A stretch of 64,000 nt of DNA, taken from positions 1 through 64,000 of the forward strand of contig JABZIP010000004.1 of the NCBI GenBank assembly GCA_015258265.1, read 5' to 3'. The stretch's first letter is position 1. Each line of letters opens with the position of its first letter. This DNA is from Clostridiales bacterium (lineage in GTDB: Bacteria; Bacillota; Clostridia; Peptostreptococcales; Anaerovoracaceae). Under the pieces are notes generated by a model, which was not told where the DNA came from, did no database searches, and saw only the letters and a program-made list of their open reading frames with translations. Below are positions 15,596 to 23,344 of the stretch, piece after piece. Made by a program: the position numbers and the translations under genes.

Positions 15596-16000
15596 TTGAA
15601 ACAGTTGATAGTGCTTATGGCAGTACTTCCAATAATGATAATTTTCATAATGCAGATGGGACTTGATCAAAAGAATGCGCAAACTTTGACGGCTATACAA
15701 TCTTGCACTTATGCGGCAAAAGAACAGGCAAAGCAGGAGGGTTGCTTTACAGAGGCTATTTGTAGTGATCTTAGGCGAAATATCTCGAAACTGACGAATA
15801 TTAAAGAAGAAAATATAGAAATAGAAGCGGATAGAAATTTGAAATATAGGTATTCGGATGATAAGCTGATACATTACAAAGTGAGTGTCAAGGTGGGAAA
15901 TATAATGGCGGCTAATAGGGTTTTCGGTCTAAGTGATAAGGAAAACAGTTATAAATTCAGTGTTGAGAGTTATACTGCCAGCGAAAGAGTAGATTTATGA
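15596..16000 (+). CDS. Single-pass pseudopilin-like protein of the Tad-like operon
   Basis: A 134-residue protein that again starts MKQLIVL, with a membrane helix to about residue 22. A TadE-like helical stretch with a Cys-containing segment (IQSCTYAAKEQAKQEGC) follows, then a beta-rich domain. TadE/TadF-type minor pseudopilins have this plan. The start is TTG after GGAGGGGAG. It ends in a 4-nt ATGA overlap with the last operon gene. Function is inferred from context only. Confidence 0.65.
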   Translation: MKQLIVLMAVLPIMIIFIMQMGLDQKNAQTLTAIQSCTYAAKEQAKQEGCFTEAICSDLRRNISKLTNIKEENIEIEADRNLKYRYSDDKLIHYKVSVKVGNIMAANRVFGLSDKENSYKFSVESYTASERVDL

Positions 16001-16437
16001 AGGTTTATATAGTGTTTTCGGGGATAGTAACCGTGCTTTTGATGGCGATGTGTTTCCAAGGGGATATGCGAATATATGAGCATGAACAGTGGCTTCTCAA
16101 GGAGCTGACGGAGGAAGTTGCTTGCGGAGCGGCACTTTATGTTGAGCAGGAAGCGTATGCCGAAGGAAATATTGTGTTTGATTATGAGAAAGGCAAAAGC
16201 TATGCGAAGGATTATTTAAAACAGGCAAAGAGAAATTCGTATATTTTAAATAATGGAATTGCTACTATAGAATTGGAATTTGAAGACGATAAGGTTGGAT
16301 ATTCTAAGGATAATACATACAAAATGCCGACAGTTACGGCGAAATTCAGGGCGCAACACAATGACATTTTCAGATTGCCGTTTTTGAGTGTGAAGCAGAC
16401 TTTTCGAGAGTCAAGGTATGAACTTAAGGAAGTATAG
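15997..16437 (+). CDS. Second TadE/F-like single-pass protein
   Basis: A 146-residue protein with an N-terminal membrane helix (residues 3-19) and an extracytoplasmic domain. Its proximal helix (LLKELTEEVACGAALYVEQ) has the small-residue pattern of TadE/TadG pseudopilins. It is the last gene of the operon, coupled to its upstream neighbour by ATGA. No close family is recognised. Confidence 0.65.
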   Translation: MKVYIVFSGIVTVLLMAMCFQGDMRIYEHEQWLLKELTEEVACGAALYVEQEAYAEGNIVFDYEKGKSYAKDYLKQAKRNSYILNNGIATIELEFEDDKVGYSKDNTYKMPTVTAKFRAQHNDIFRLPFLSVKQTFRESRYELKEV

Positions 16438-16460
16438 TGATGCTATATGGAAAAATAAAG

Positions 16461-16488
16461 CGGTGCAGCGGAATAAGATGCTGCACCG
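16461..16488 (-). terminator. Terminator between convergent units
   Basis: CGGTGCAGC and GCTGCACCG form a perfect 9-bp stem with a 10-nt loop. On the minus strand it is followed by CTTTATTTTT, so it best serves the leftward lipoprotein gene. It may also stop the Tad-like operon coming from the left. Confidence 0.75.
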
Positions 16489-16521
16489 TATATATAAAAT
16501 GTTGAAATAGAGCAACTTTGT

Positions 16522-17931
16522 TTAGAGTGAGAGCATATTCGGTGAGTTTCCGGTTAAGAGCTTTTCAAGTATTTCCAGCTCAATAACATTGTTTGAAAAA
16601 TTTACGCTAAGGCACAGGGCATCCAATTTGGAGTTTTTCTCCTTGAATATAGCGATGGGACTTGAATTTAACGAGGCTTTCGCTTCCAAATCTTTTTTCA
16701 TCACATTTGAATAGATTTCCTCGTATTCGTTATAAATTTCGCTATCGCTTTCTTGTTGCCATGCCGGAAAATTATTCAAAATATTGAATTCGCTGTCGTT
16801 TAGACCGGCTATAATTTGTAAAGTGCTTGTGATTTGTTCAAAATCGGATTCACTCTTTGCTCTTGCGCATACATTTAATGTGAGCGAGGTGTTGTCGCCG
16901 GATATTTGAGTAACGACGGTATTTGATATTGGGATATCTTCTTCGTCCTTTTGAAATGAACCGTTTATCATCGTGTATAGTAAGCTGAAAATATGCGTGC
17001 TTTGTTCTCTGGGAATTACTTGATTGGGGAGTGAAACTGCAGCATAGTTATATACAAAAGGGCTATTTTCAAACAAAGATTCGTAAGTTTTTGAAAATTT
17101 AGCAGCGGATTTATCGAAATATTTTTTAAATTTATTTACATCGGGTGCGCTTATTACGAAAGTTGCTTTTGCAAATTCGGGATAAGTGTATATGGAGTTC
17201 CCACCGTTGAAATTTACCAGTTCTATTGCTATTCCTTTGCTTTTTGCGTAAGCAAAAAAGTCTCCAAGCTCTTTGATAGGGTTCGGGTGTTTACCGTAAA
17301 TTTTGCCTGAACTGTCGTATGGAAAAGGTCCGATAGTAATTTCGAATGCCTGCGTTCCAATAGGCGAAGTTAGAGTCAAATTTTTAGAAAAGGAATAATT
17401 TTGAATAGCGGCGCTTTGCGTTGCAAAAGTGGTTTTATTATCTTGAATAATGCTAATGATTCTGTCCGCGTCAAGGTAGCTGGCACTTATATTTTCACTG
17501 CCGCTATAGTCTTCGTTTGTATCTGCAGTAAATAATGCCCGCAAAAAGCCGTGTTCTTCTAAATTTTTCATCATGAACAGAGTGCTTGCAACAGCTTCAT
17601 AATTTTTGATGTCGGGGATTCCGATACTGCATTGGAGTAAAGTTGTTTCATCATCTTCGTGCCCATGAGTGGCTTTCTTTGACATAATGATATTTTTATG
17701 GTTGTCGTACGAAACGGGAATGTTTTGTGCTGCAGCCCATGAGATGAGGTAATCGTTAATAGCATCAAGATCGCCCGGATCGTGCAGGTGTTTTTTTAAA
17801 TCATAGTAAATTTTATTTACCGATTCATTGATTTCAATTTCTCGCTCACTCTCGCCGCGCCAGAAAAAACATCCCGAAAAAGTTAAGCATATAAAGCATA
17901 TTAAAACTACTACGGATATGCTTTTTTTCAT
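16522..17931 (-). CDS. Lipoprotein related to M20C dipeptidase PepD, metal ligands lost
   Basis: A 469-residue lipoprotein with signal peptide and lipobox FSGC (Cys21). The body aligns by eye to PepD/Xaa-His dipeptidases. DYLISWAAAQNIPVSYD matches the N-terminal helix and strand, LVNFNGGNS matches the LIDFNGGT landmark, and FPAWQQESDSEI matches YPGWQPDANSP. The catalytic features are gone: the QAHxD metal site reads QCSIG (residues 100-104), about 40 residues after it are deleted, the catalytic Glu-Glu pair is Thr-Asn near residues 138-139, and the HSGG site is DSSG. It is most likely a non-enzymatic surface protein. GGGAGG precedes the ATG. Confidence 0.8.
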   Translation of the reverse strand: MKKSISVVVLICFICLTFSGCFFWRGESEREIEINESVNKIYYDLKKHLHDPGDLDAINDYLISWAAAQNIPVSYDNHKNIIMSKKATHGHEDDETTLLQCSIGIPDIKNYEAVASTLFMMKNLEEHGFLRALFTADTNEDYSGSENISASYLDADRIISIIQDNKTTFATQSAAIQNYSFSKNLTLTSPIGTQAFEITIGPFPYDSSGKIYGKHPNPIKELGDFFAYAKSKGIAIELVNFNGGNSIYTYPEFAKATFVISAPDVNKFKKYFDKSAAKFSKTYESLFENSPFVYNYAAVSLPNQVIPREQSTHIFSLLYTMINGSFQKDEEDIPISNTVVTQISGDNTSLTLNVCARAKSESDFEQITSTLQIIAGLNDSEFNILNNFPAWQQESDSEIYNEYEEIYSNVMKKDLEAKASLNSSPIAIFKEKNSKLDALCLSVNFSNNVIELEILEKLLTGNSPNMLSL

Positions 17932-18119
17932 TTATGAATCCTCCCGATTGTAAAATTTAATAAAAAATTAGGACATATGTCTTTATTTTTTGTGAATTAT
18001 GCTATATACTGTAATAGGTGTTTCATTAGAATATGTAGCATATAGATATTACCACAAGAATAAAAAAAATGGTAGTGATTTCATAAAATCTTCATAAATC
18101 ATAGAAGGAGGTACGAGCG

Positions 18120-18659
18120 ATGGAATCGAAGAATATAATCATAAGACCGTCAGTTTTTAGCGATTGCAAGCAATTTGCAAAGTGGGAAACCAAATTTGCC
18201 GTTACGGAATTTTTTAGTATAAACTGCGATAGAGATTACGAAGAGGTAGTTGTAGAATTTGTAGAGAGAATGGCGGATAAGACAAAACTGCAGTTCACAA
18301 TATGCGACAAGCAGGAAAATTTGCTTGGACGCATATATATAAGCAATCTTTCAAAGGAATACGATTCGCTCGATATTACTCGTATTTATATAGGAGATCC
18401 AAATGAAAGAGGCAAAGGCTACGGAAAAGAAGCACTCAAATTGATGCTCGACTATTGTTTTATAAATTTACATATGGAACGAGTGAGCCTTGATTATTTC
18501 GAAGGAAATAAGGTGGCATCAGCTCTTTATGAAAGCATGGGCTTTAAGCATGAAGGACTTGCACGAAATGCTTGTAAGAAGGACGGCAAATACTACGACC
18601 TTAATTTGATGTCGATTTTGCGTTCTGAATATTACGGAAAGTTCCATTCGGGACAGTAA
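18120..18659 (+). CDS. GNAT-family N-acetyltransferase (RimJ/RimL type)
   Basis: A 179-residue acetyltransferase of the RimJ/RimL-like GNAT group. The acetyl-CoA pyrophosphate loop reads ERGKGYGKEALKLM (about residues 97-110), and the C-terminal ALYESMGFKHEG motif is typical. It acts on an unknown amine, possibly a protein N-terminus or small molecule. AGAAGGAGG lies 10 nt before the ATG. It is followed at 45 nt by the rpmB promoter. Confidence 0.88.
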   Translation: MESKNIIIRPSVFSDCKQFAKWETKFAVTEFFSINCDRDYEEVVVEFVERMADKTKLQFTICDKQENLLGRIYISNLSKEYDSLDITRIYIGDPNERGKGYGKEALKLMLDYCFINLHMERVSLDYFEGNKVASALYESMGFKHEGLARNACKKDGKYYDLNLMSILRSEYYGKFHSGQ

Positions 18660-18703
18660 TAGAGTAAATTCGTCAAAAATATTGCAGGAATTAAAAAAAA
18701 CAC

Positions 18704-18733
18704 TTGTGCAATATATATGAGATGTGGTATAAT
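18704..18733 (+). promoter_or_regulatory. Promoter of rpmB
   Basis: TTGTGC at 18704-18709 and a consensus TATAAT at 18728-18733 are 18 bp apart. The -10 is preceded by TGTGG, a weak extended form. Confidence 0.7.
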
Positions 18734-18791
18734 GCTATTTGTTGAGTAAAAAAAGACCGTAAGGTAGACGATATTAAAGGAGGTGCGGAAT

Positions 18792-18983
18792 ATGTCAAAG
18801 AAATGTGAGGTTTGCGGAAAAGGACAGGTTTCTGGAAATAATGTATCCCATTCAAATAGACACACTAGAAGAAAATGGAATGCAAACATTCAGAGAGTTA
18901 AGATCAATGACAATGGAACAGTTAGAACTGCTAATGTTTGTACAAGGTGCATCCGATCCAATAAGATAACCCGTGCTAACTGA
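18792..18983 (+). CDS. rpmB: 50S ribosomal protein L28, zinc-binding form
   Basis: A 63-residue L28 with two CxxC pairs (CEVC near the start and CTRC near residue 53), the zinc-ribbon form that some bacteria swap with a Cys-free copy under zinc shortage. SHSNRHTRRKWNANIQRV is the family core. The start follows AAAGGAGGT and removes three residues from the longest frame. It has its own promoter and terminator. Confidence 0.97.
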   Translation: MSKKCEVCGKGQVSGNNVSHSNRHTRRKWNANIQRVKINDNGTVRTANVCTRCIRSNKITRAN

Positions 18984-18999
18984 TTTATAAACAAAAGTG

Positions 19000-19024
19000 G
19001 GCCTGCATTAGCAGGTCTTTTTTA
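19000..19024 (+). terminator. Terminator of rpmB
   Basis: A GCCTGC-ATTA-GCAGGT stem (7 bp with one mismatch-tolerant end pair) is followed by six T residues. Confidence 0.85.
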
Positions 19025-19047
19025 ATATTTCGGAGTGGAAGCTGATT

Positions 19048-19443
19048 ATGATATATCAAAAGAATACGAATATAGGACAAATATCGGTAGCGAAAAATGT
19101 GGTAACAGAAATAATTTATAAAGTTGTCCGTGTATTTGGAAATAATGTTGTTGTAGATAATTACGCAAAGAGCTCGAACAAGCTATATTACAAAATGAGC
19201 GGCGGAGCTGACAGCAATGCAATCGAAATAACTAATAGCGAAAGCGGAATTGCGATTAAAATTTATATAATGGTTAAATTCGGAACCAGCATAAGTAAGG
19301 TAAGCAAGCTCATTATTTCAGCAGTAAACGAGGGTTTTGAAAAAACATTCGGAATGAAACCGTCATCTATAGAAGTGATAATAACGGGTGTATTCTCCAA
19401 GAATGTAGTTAAAAGAAATATCAAGGTAACAGAGAAAAGGTAA
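19048..19443 (+). CDS. Asp23/Gls24-family protein
   Basis: A 131-residue protein of the Asp23 (alkaline shock) family. It shows NIGQISVAKNVVTEI at the start, the GIAIKIYIMVKFGTSI strand pair and VIITGVF near the C-terminus. Family members are envelope-stress or membrane-tethered proteins of uncertain mechanism. The gene occupies the classical position between rpmB and recG, but the fatty-acid kinase gene fakA that usually follows it is absent. recG starts 3 nt after its stop. Confidence 0.85.
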   Translation: MIYQKNTNIGQISVAKNVVTEIIYKVVRVFGNNVVVDNYAKSSNKLYYKMSGGADSNAIEITNSESGIAIKIYIMVKFGTSISKVSKLIISAVNEGFEKTFGMKPSSIEVIITGVFSKNVVKRNIKVTEKR

Positions 19444-19446
19444 TAT

Positions 19447-21486
19447 ATGGAGCTTAAGGATAGTGTTACGAGGCTTAAAGGGCTAGGTAATAAAAAAGCG
19501 GAAGCCTTAGGTAAGCTAAAGATATTCACCATTGAAGATTTTCTGCATTACTACCCCAAAAGATATGAAGATAGGAGCAAGGTAACGCCCATATCTGAAC
19601 TTTGCGAGGGACAAAAGGCACTAATTTACGGAAAAGTCATAAAAAGAAATGTCATAGGTTTTGGAAAACAGAAATTCTTGCGCATTGAAGTGCTTGACGG
19701 CGAATCGTCGCTTGAGATATTGTTTTTCAATGTGGCGTATCTGATTAAATTATTTCATGTCGGAGATGAATACGGATTTTTTGGGACTGTAACGGTAAAA
19801 TATTCTAAAAAACAAATGATGCATCCGGATTTTTTCAGACGGTTGGAAGATGAGAAGGGCATCGTGCCGATATATGGCTTGACTAAAGGAATCAGTCAAT
19901 TGGATATGAGAAAATGGCAGAGGCAACTGCAGACAGGTGAATTTTTAATTGAGGATTTCGTGCCGCATTCGGTAATGGAGGAATGCTCGCTTTTGCGTGC
20001 GGAGGATGCTTTGAAAAATATCCATTTTCCGGAAGATTTTGAATTGCTTGCGCAAGCAAAAAAACGCCTGATTTTTGAAGAATTCTTTTTCTTAAATCTT
20101 CGAATGTTGAAAACGCTTGCATATGAGGCGGAGCATACTGAAGGCATCTCATTTAACAATCCCAATGTTTCTACGAGCGAGTATATAAAATCATTAAAAT
20201 TCGAACTGACAGGTGCGCAGCAGAGGGCATTGCAGGAAATCGAAGCGGATATGGACAAGCCGTTTCCAATGGTTAGGCTGCTACAAGGCGATGTGGGATC
20301 GGGTAAGACAGCCGTTGCTGAGGTATGTTTATATAAGGCGGTTAAAAACGGATATCAAGCAGTTTTGATGGCGCCCACACAAATTTTGGCAGCGCAGCAT
20401 TTTGACGGTGTGTCAAATAGATTTGAACAATTTGGAATCAATGTGGCACTTTTATCGGGAAATCTAGCGGAAAGTGCGAAGCGTGAAACATTACAAAGAC
20501 TCAAAAATGGAGAAATAGATGTAATAGTCGGTACACATGCTTTAATACAAGGCAATGTGGAATTTAAAAATTTAGGACTTGTAATAGTGGACGAGCAGCA
20601 TAGATTCGGAGTGGAACAAAGAAAGAACCTGTTGCAAAAGGGGAAAGCGGTCGACGTCCTTCTGATGACTGCAACACCTATACCAAGGTCGCTTGCCGTA
20701 GCATTTTACGGCAGTTTGAAATACTCAAATTTAGATGAGTTACCACCGGGAAGACAAAAAATTGAAACCGCTGCATTTACTGAAACGCAGAGAAAATTTG
20801 CATATGCAAAATTGCTCGAAGAGATAAAACGGGGTAGACAGGCATATATTGTAACGGCACTTATAGACGATTCGGATGCTCTTGAAGGAGTCCGTTCGGC
20901 GGAGAAAGTATATGAGGGATTTAAAAAAGCATTTCCAAATGTCGGTGCGGCTCTTCTGCACGGTGATATGAAACAGCAGGATAAAGAAAACATAATGGAT
21001 AAGTTTTACAATAAAGCGATTGACGTGCTTGTTTCTACTGTTGTAATAGAGGTAGGCATAAATGTTCCAAACGCTACGGTAATGCTTATCGAAAACGCAG
21101 AAAGATTTGGACTTGCGCAGTTGCATCAACTGCGAGGACGAGTTGGAAGAGGCAGCGAAAAATCGTATTGTCTGCTTATAAACAGTAAGAAAAATCCAAT
21201 AGCTGATGAAAGAATAAAAATAATGTGCGAAACGGCAGACGGCTTTATAATAGCAGAAAAAGATTTGGAACTTCGCGGACCGGGAGAATTTTTCGGAGAA
21301 CGACAACATGGGCTGCCGGAATTAAAGATAGCGCGAATACCTGAAAATATGGATGAATTTTTACAAGCAAAAAAGATATGCCAAAGGATAATGTCTGAAA
21401 ATCCCGAGCTTCAGGGAGAGGAATATTCGATGACGAAAAGAAAACTTGAAGAAATATCCAAAGACGACAATGTTGCGATAATATAG
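19447..21486 (+). CDS. recG: ATP-dependent DNA helicase RecG
   Basis: A 679-residue RecG, which drives branch migration and fork regression during recombination and repair. It has an N-terminal wedge domain with LKGLGNKKAEALGKL, then Walker A GDVGSGKTAV (about residue 282), the DEQH box VDEQHRFG, and helicase motifs TATPIPRSLAV and QLRGRVGRG. Length is normal. It is probably co-transcribed with the Asp23-family gene and rsmD. Confidence 0.98.
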   Translation: MELKDSVTRLKGLGNKKAEALGKLKIFTIEDFLHYYPKRYEDRSKVTPISELCEGQKALIYGKVIKRNVIGFGKQKFLRIEVLDGESSLEILFFNVAYLIKLFHVGDEYGFFGTVTVKYSKKQMMHPDFFRRLEDEKGIVPIYGLTKGISQLDMRKWQRQLQTGEFLIEDFVPHSVMEECSLLRAEDALKNIHFPEDFELLAQAKKRLIFEEFFFLNLRMLKTLAYEAEHTEGISFNNPNVSTSEYIKSLKFELTGAQQRALQEIEADMDKPFPMVRLLQGDVGSGKTAVAEVCLYKAVKNGYQAVLMAPTQILAAQHFDGVSNRFEQFGINVALLSGNLAESAKRETLQRLKNGEIDVIVGTHALIQGNVEFKNLGLVIVDEQHRFGVEQRKNLLQKGKAVDVLLMTATPIPRSLAVAFYGSLKYSNLDELPPGRQKIETAAFTETQRKFAYAKLLEEIKRGRQAYIVTALIDDSDALEGVRSAEKVYEGFKKAFPNVGAALLHGDMKQQDKENIMDKFYNKAIDVLVSTVVIEVGINVPNATVMLIENAERFGLAQLHQLRGRVGRGSEKSYCLLINSKKNPIADERIKIMCETADGFIIAEKDLELRGPGEFFGERQHGLPELKIARIPENMDEFLQAKKICQRIMSENPELQGEEYSMTKRKLEEISKDDNVAII

Positions 21487-21494
21487 GAGAAGAT

Positions 21495-22037
21495 ATGAGA
21501 ATAATAACAGGCAGTTTAAAAGGCAGGAGGCTTGAAAGTCCGAAAAACGATAAAATAAGACCTACTTCAGATAAGGTAAAAGAAGCTATTTTCAGCATGT
21601 TGTTCGATGAGTTTTACGATATGCCGGTGTGCGATTTATTTGCAGGCACGGGCAATTTGGGGCTTGAAGCTATAAGTAGGGGAGCTTCGCGTTGTTATTT
21701 TGCGGATTCGGGAAGAGAGAGTATTTCGCTTTTAAAACGAAACATAGATTATTGTAATGTAGGGGATAAGGCTGTTGTACTTGCAGGCGATTATGTTACG
21801 GCATTACAGCGTATAAGAGAAAAAATGTCTGTGATATTTTTGGATCCGCCTTATGAAGCAGGATATATGCAAAAGGCTATTGAAACGATAGATACGCTCG
21901 ATTTGCTGGAAGACGGGGGCTGTATTGTAGCAGAACATTCCGCTTTTGAAAAATTGGATGACAGCATAGGTAAGTATCAGAAGGTCAAAGAAAAATGCTA
22001 TGGGAAAATAGTAATTTCCATTTATAGGCATCCATAA
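21495..22037 (+). CDS. rsmD: 16S rRNA (guanine966-N2)-methyltransferase RsmD
   Basis: A 180-residue class I methyltransferase. RIITGSLKGRRLESP and IRPTSDKVKEAIFSML are RsmD hallmarks, the SAM-binding motif is DLFAGTGNLGLEA, and the catalytic motif is DPPY. It modifies G966 of 16S rRNA. It follows recG by 8 nt. Confidence 0.96.
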   Translation: MRIITGSLKGRRLESPKNDKIRPTSDKVKEAIFSMLFDEFYDMPVCDLFAGTGNLGLEAISRGASRCYFADSGRESISLLKRNIDYCNVGDKAVVLAGDYVTALQRIREKMSVIFLDPPYEAGYMQKAIETIDTLDLLEDGGCIVAEHSAFEKLDDSIGKYQKVKEKCYGKIVISIYRHP

Positions 22038-22086
22038 ATAATTACAGAGCAGATGTATTTGTTAAATAATGTCGAGCTAAGAGAGC

Positions 22087-22115
22087 TTGAAAAAGGTTTG
22101 AAAAAATATTAAAAT
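22087..22115 (+). promoter_or_regulatory. Promoter of the SPFH/zinc-ribbon pair
   Basis: TTGAAA at 22087-22092 and TAAAAT at 22110-22115 are 17 bp apart, about 47 bp before the ATG. This suggests the pair is transcribed separately from rsmD. Confidence 0.6.
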
Positions 22116-22161
22116 ATACAAAATAAAATTGAAATAAGAAGATACATTTAGGAGGTATATT

Positions 22162-23340
22162 ATGGGTTTTATTAAGGCATTTGCCGGTGCTATCGGTGGC
22201 ACATTTGCAGATCAGTGGCTGGATTATTATGGGCCGAGAGGTGGAAGCTCTCCTACTGCGGCAATAGTGCCGGGAGCACTCATGGGTGTTAATGGAAATA
22301 GAGGCGAAAATTACAAAGGAAATTATAATATTATTTCTAACGGAAGTAAGGTAATAGTTCCGGAAGGTATGGCGGCTGTAACTGTTCAAGACGGCGCGAT
22401 TACTAGCATCATAACGGAAGTTGGAGGATTTGAATTCACTTCGGATGAACAACATTCGAAGTCTATTTTTGCCGGAGATTCGATAGTCGATTCATTGGTT
22501 AAGGCTTCATGGGAAAAGTTTAAATTTGGCGGGATACCGGGATCACAGCAGCTGTTGTTTTATATAAATCTGAAAGAAATTCCAAATAACAAATTTGGTA
22601 CTCAGTCAGAAATCTATTGGGACGATGCATTTTTCGGTACGCAAGTTGGAGCTATTACAAGGGGTACTTATACGCTCAAGATAGTAGATCCGATATTGTT
22701 CCTAAAAAACTTTGTTCCTGTAAAGTACATCTCGTCAAATGCACCGGAATTTGATTTTGCGGATATGGACAATGAAGCTGGAGAACAACTTTTTAACGAG
22801 GTTGTAGGTTGCCTTGCCGCTGCATTTTCAAATTATACAAACGATCCTTCCAAGGGCAATCGAATGGCAAAAATTCAAGGAGATCAGATTGGATTTGCGC
22901 AAGCGCTCGGAGAAGCTGTAGAAGCGGCTTATCAGTGGAGAACGTCGCGAGGACTCGAAATTGTAAGAACTGCAATAGTATCTATCGAATACGATGAAGA
23001 TACTAAGGAATTGATGAAGGATGTAAAAAAATCCGATGCGCTTATGGGTGCACGCGGAGCATCGTTTATGCAGCAGTCTGTTGCCAGAGGATTGCAAAGT
23101 GCAGGCGAAAACGGCGGTGGCGCAGCAATGGCGTTCATGGGTATGGGCATGGGAGCTGCTCAAGGCATAATGGGAGGTTTCCAAGCTCAAAATGCGCAAC
23201 AGCAAAATGTCGGTGCGCAGACACAATCGCCCGAAGCGGATGCAACGGCAAAGTTGATAGAAATGAAAAAAATGCTGGATGCGGGAGTTATTACTCAAGA
23301 AGAATTTGATACTGTAAAGAAAAATCTATTGGGAATTTAG
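22162..23340 (+). CDS. SPFH-domain protein, YdjI-like, with SHOCT tail
   Basis: A 392-residue SPFH/stomatin-like protein of the B. subtilis YdjI type (also annotated virion core protein-like). The start MGFIKAFAGAIGGTFADQW and SKVIVPEGMAAVTVQDG are characteristic. A Gly/Met/Ala-rich linker (about 310-365) leads to a C-terminal SHOCT helix pair (KKMLDAGVITQEEFDTVK). In B. subtilis the homologue links the phage-shock protein PspA to the membrane with YdjG and YdjH. Only a YdjG-like gene accompanies it here. The ribosome binding site is AGGAGGT. Confidence 0.85.
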   Translation: MGFIKAFAGAIGGTFADQWLDYYGPRGGSSPTAAIVPGALMGVNGNRGENYKGNYNIISNGSKVIVPEGMAAVTVQDGAITSIITEVGGFEFTSDEQHSKSIFAGDSIVDSLVKASWEKFKFGGIPGSQQLLFYINLKEIPNNKFGTQSEIYWDDAFFGTQVGAITRGTYTLKIVDPILFLKNFVPVKYISSNAPEFDFADMDNEAGEQLFNEVVGCLAAAFSNYTNDPSKGNRMAKIQGDQIGFAQALGEAVEAAYQWRTSRGLEIVRTAIVSIEYDEDTKELMKDVKKSDALMGARGASFMQQSVARGLQSAGENGGGAAMAFMGMGMGAAQGIMGGFQAQNAQQQNVGAQTQSPEADATAKLIEMKKMLDAGVITQEEFDTVKKNLLGI

Positions 23341-23344
23341 AAAT

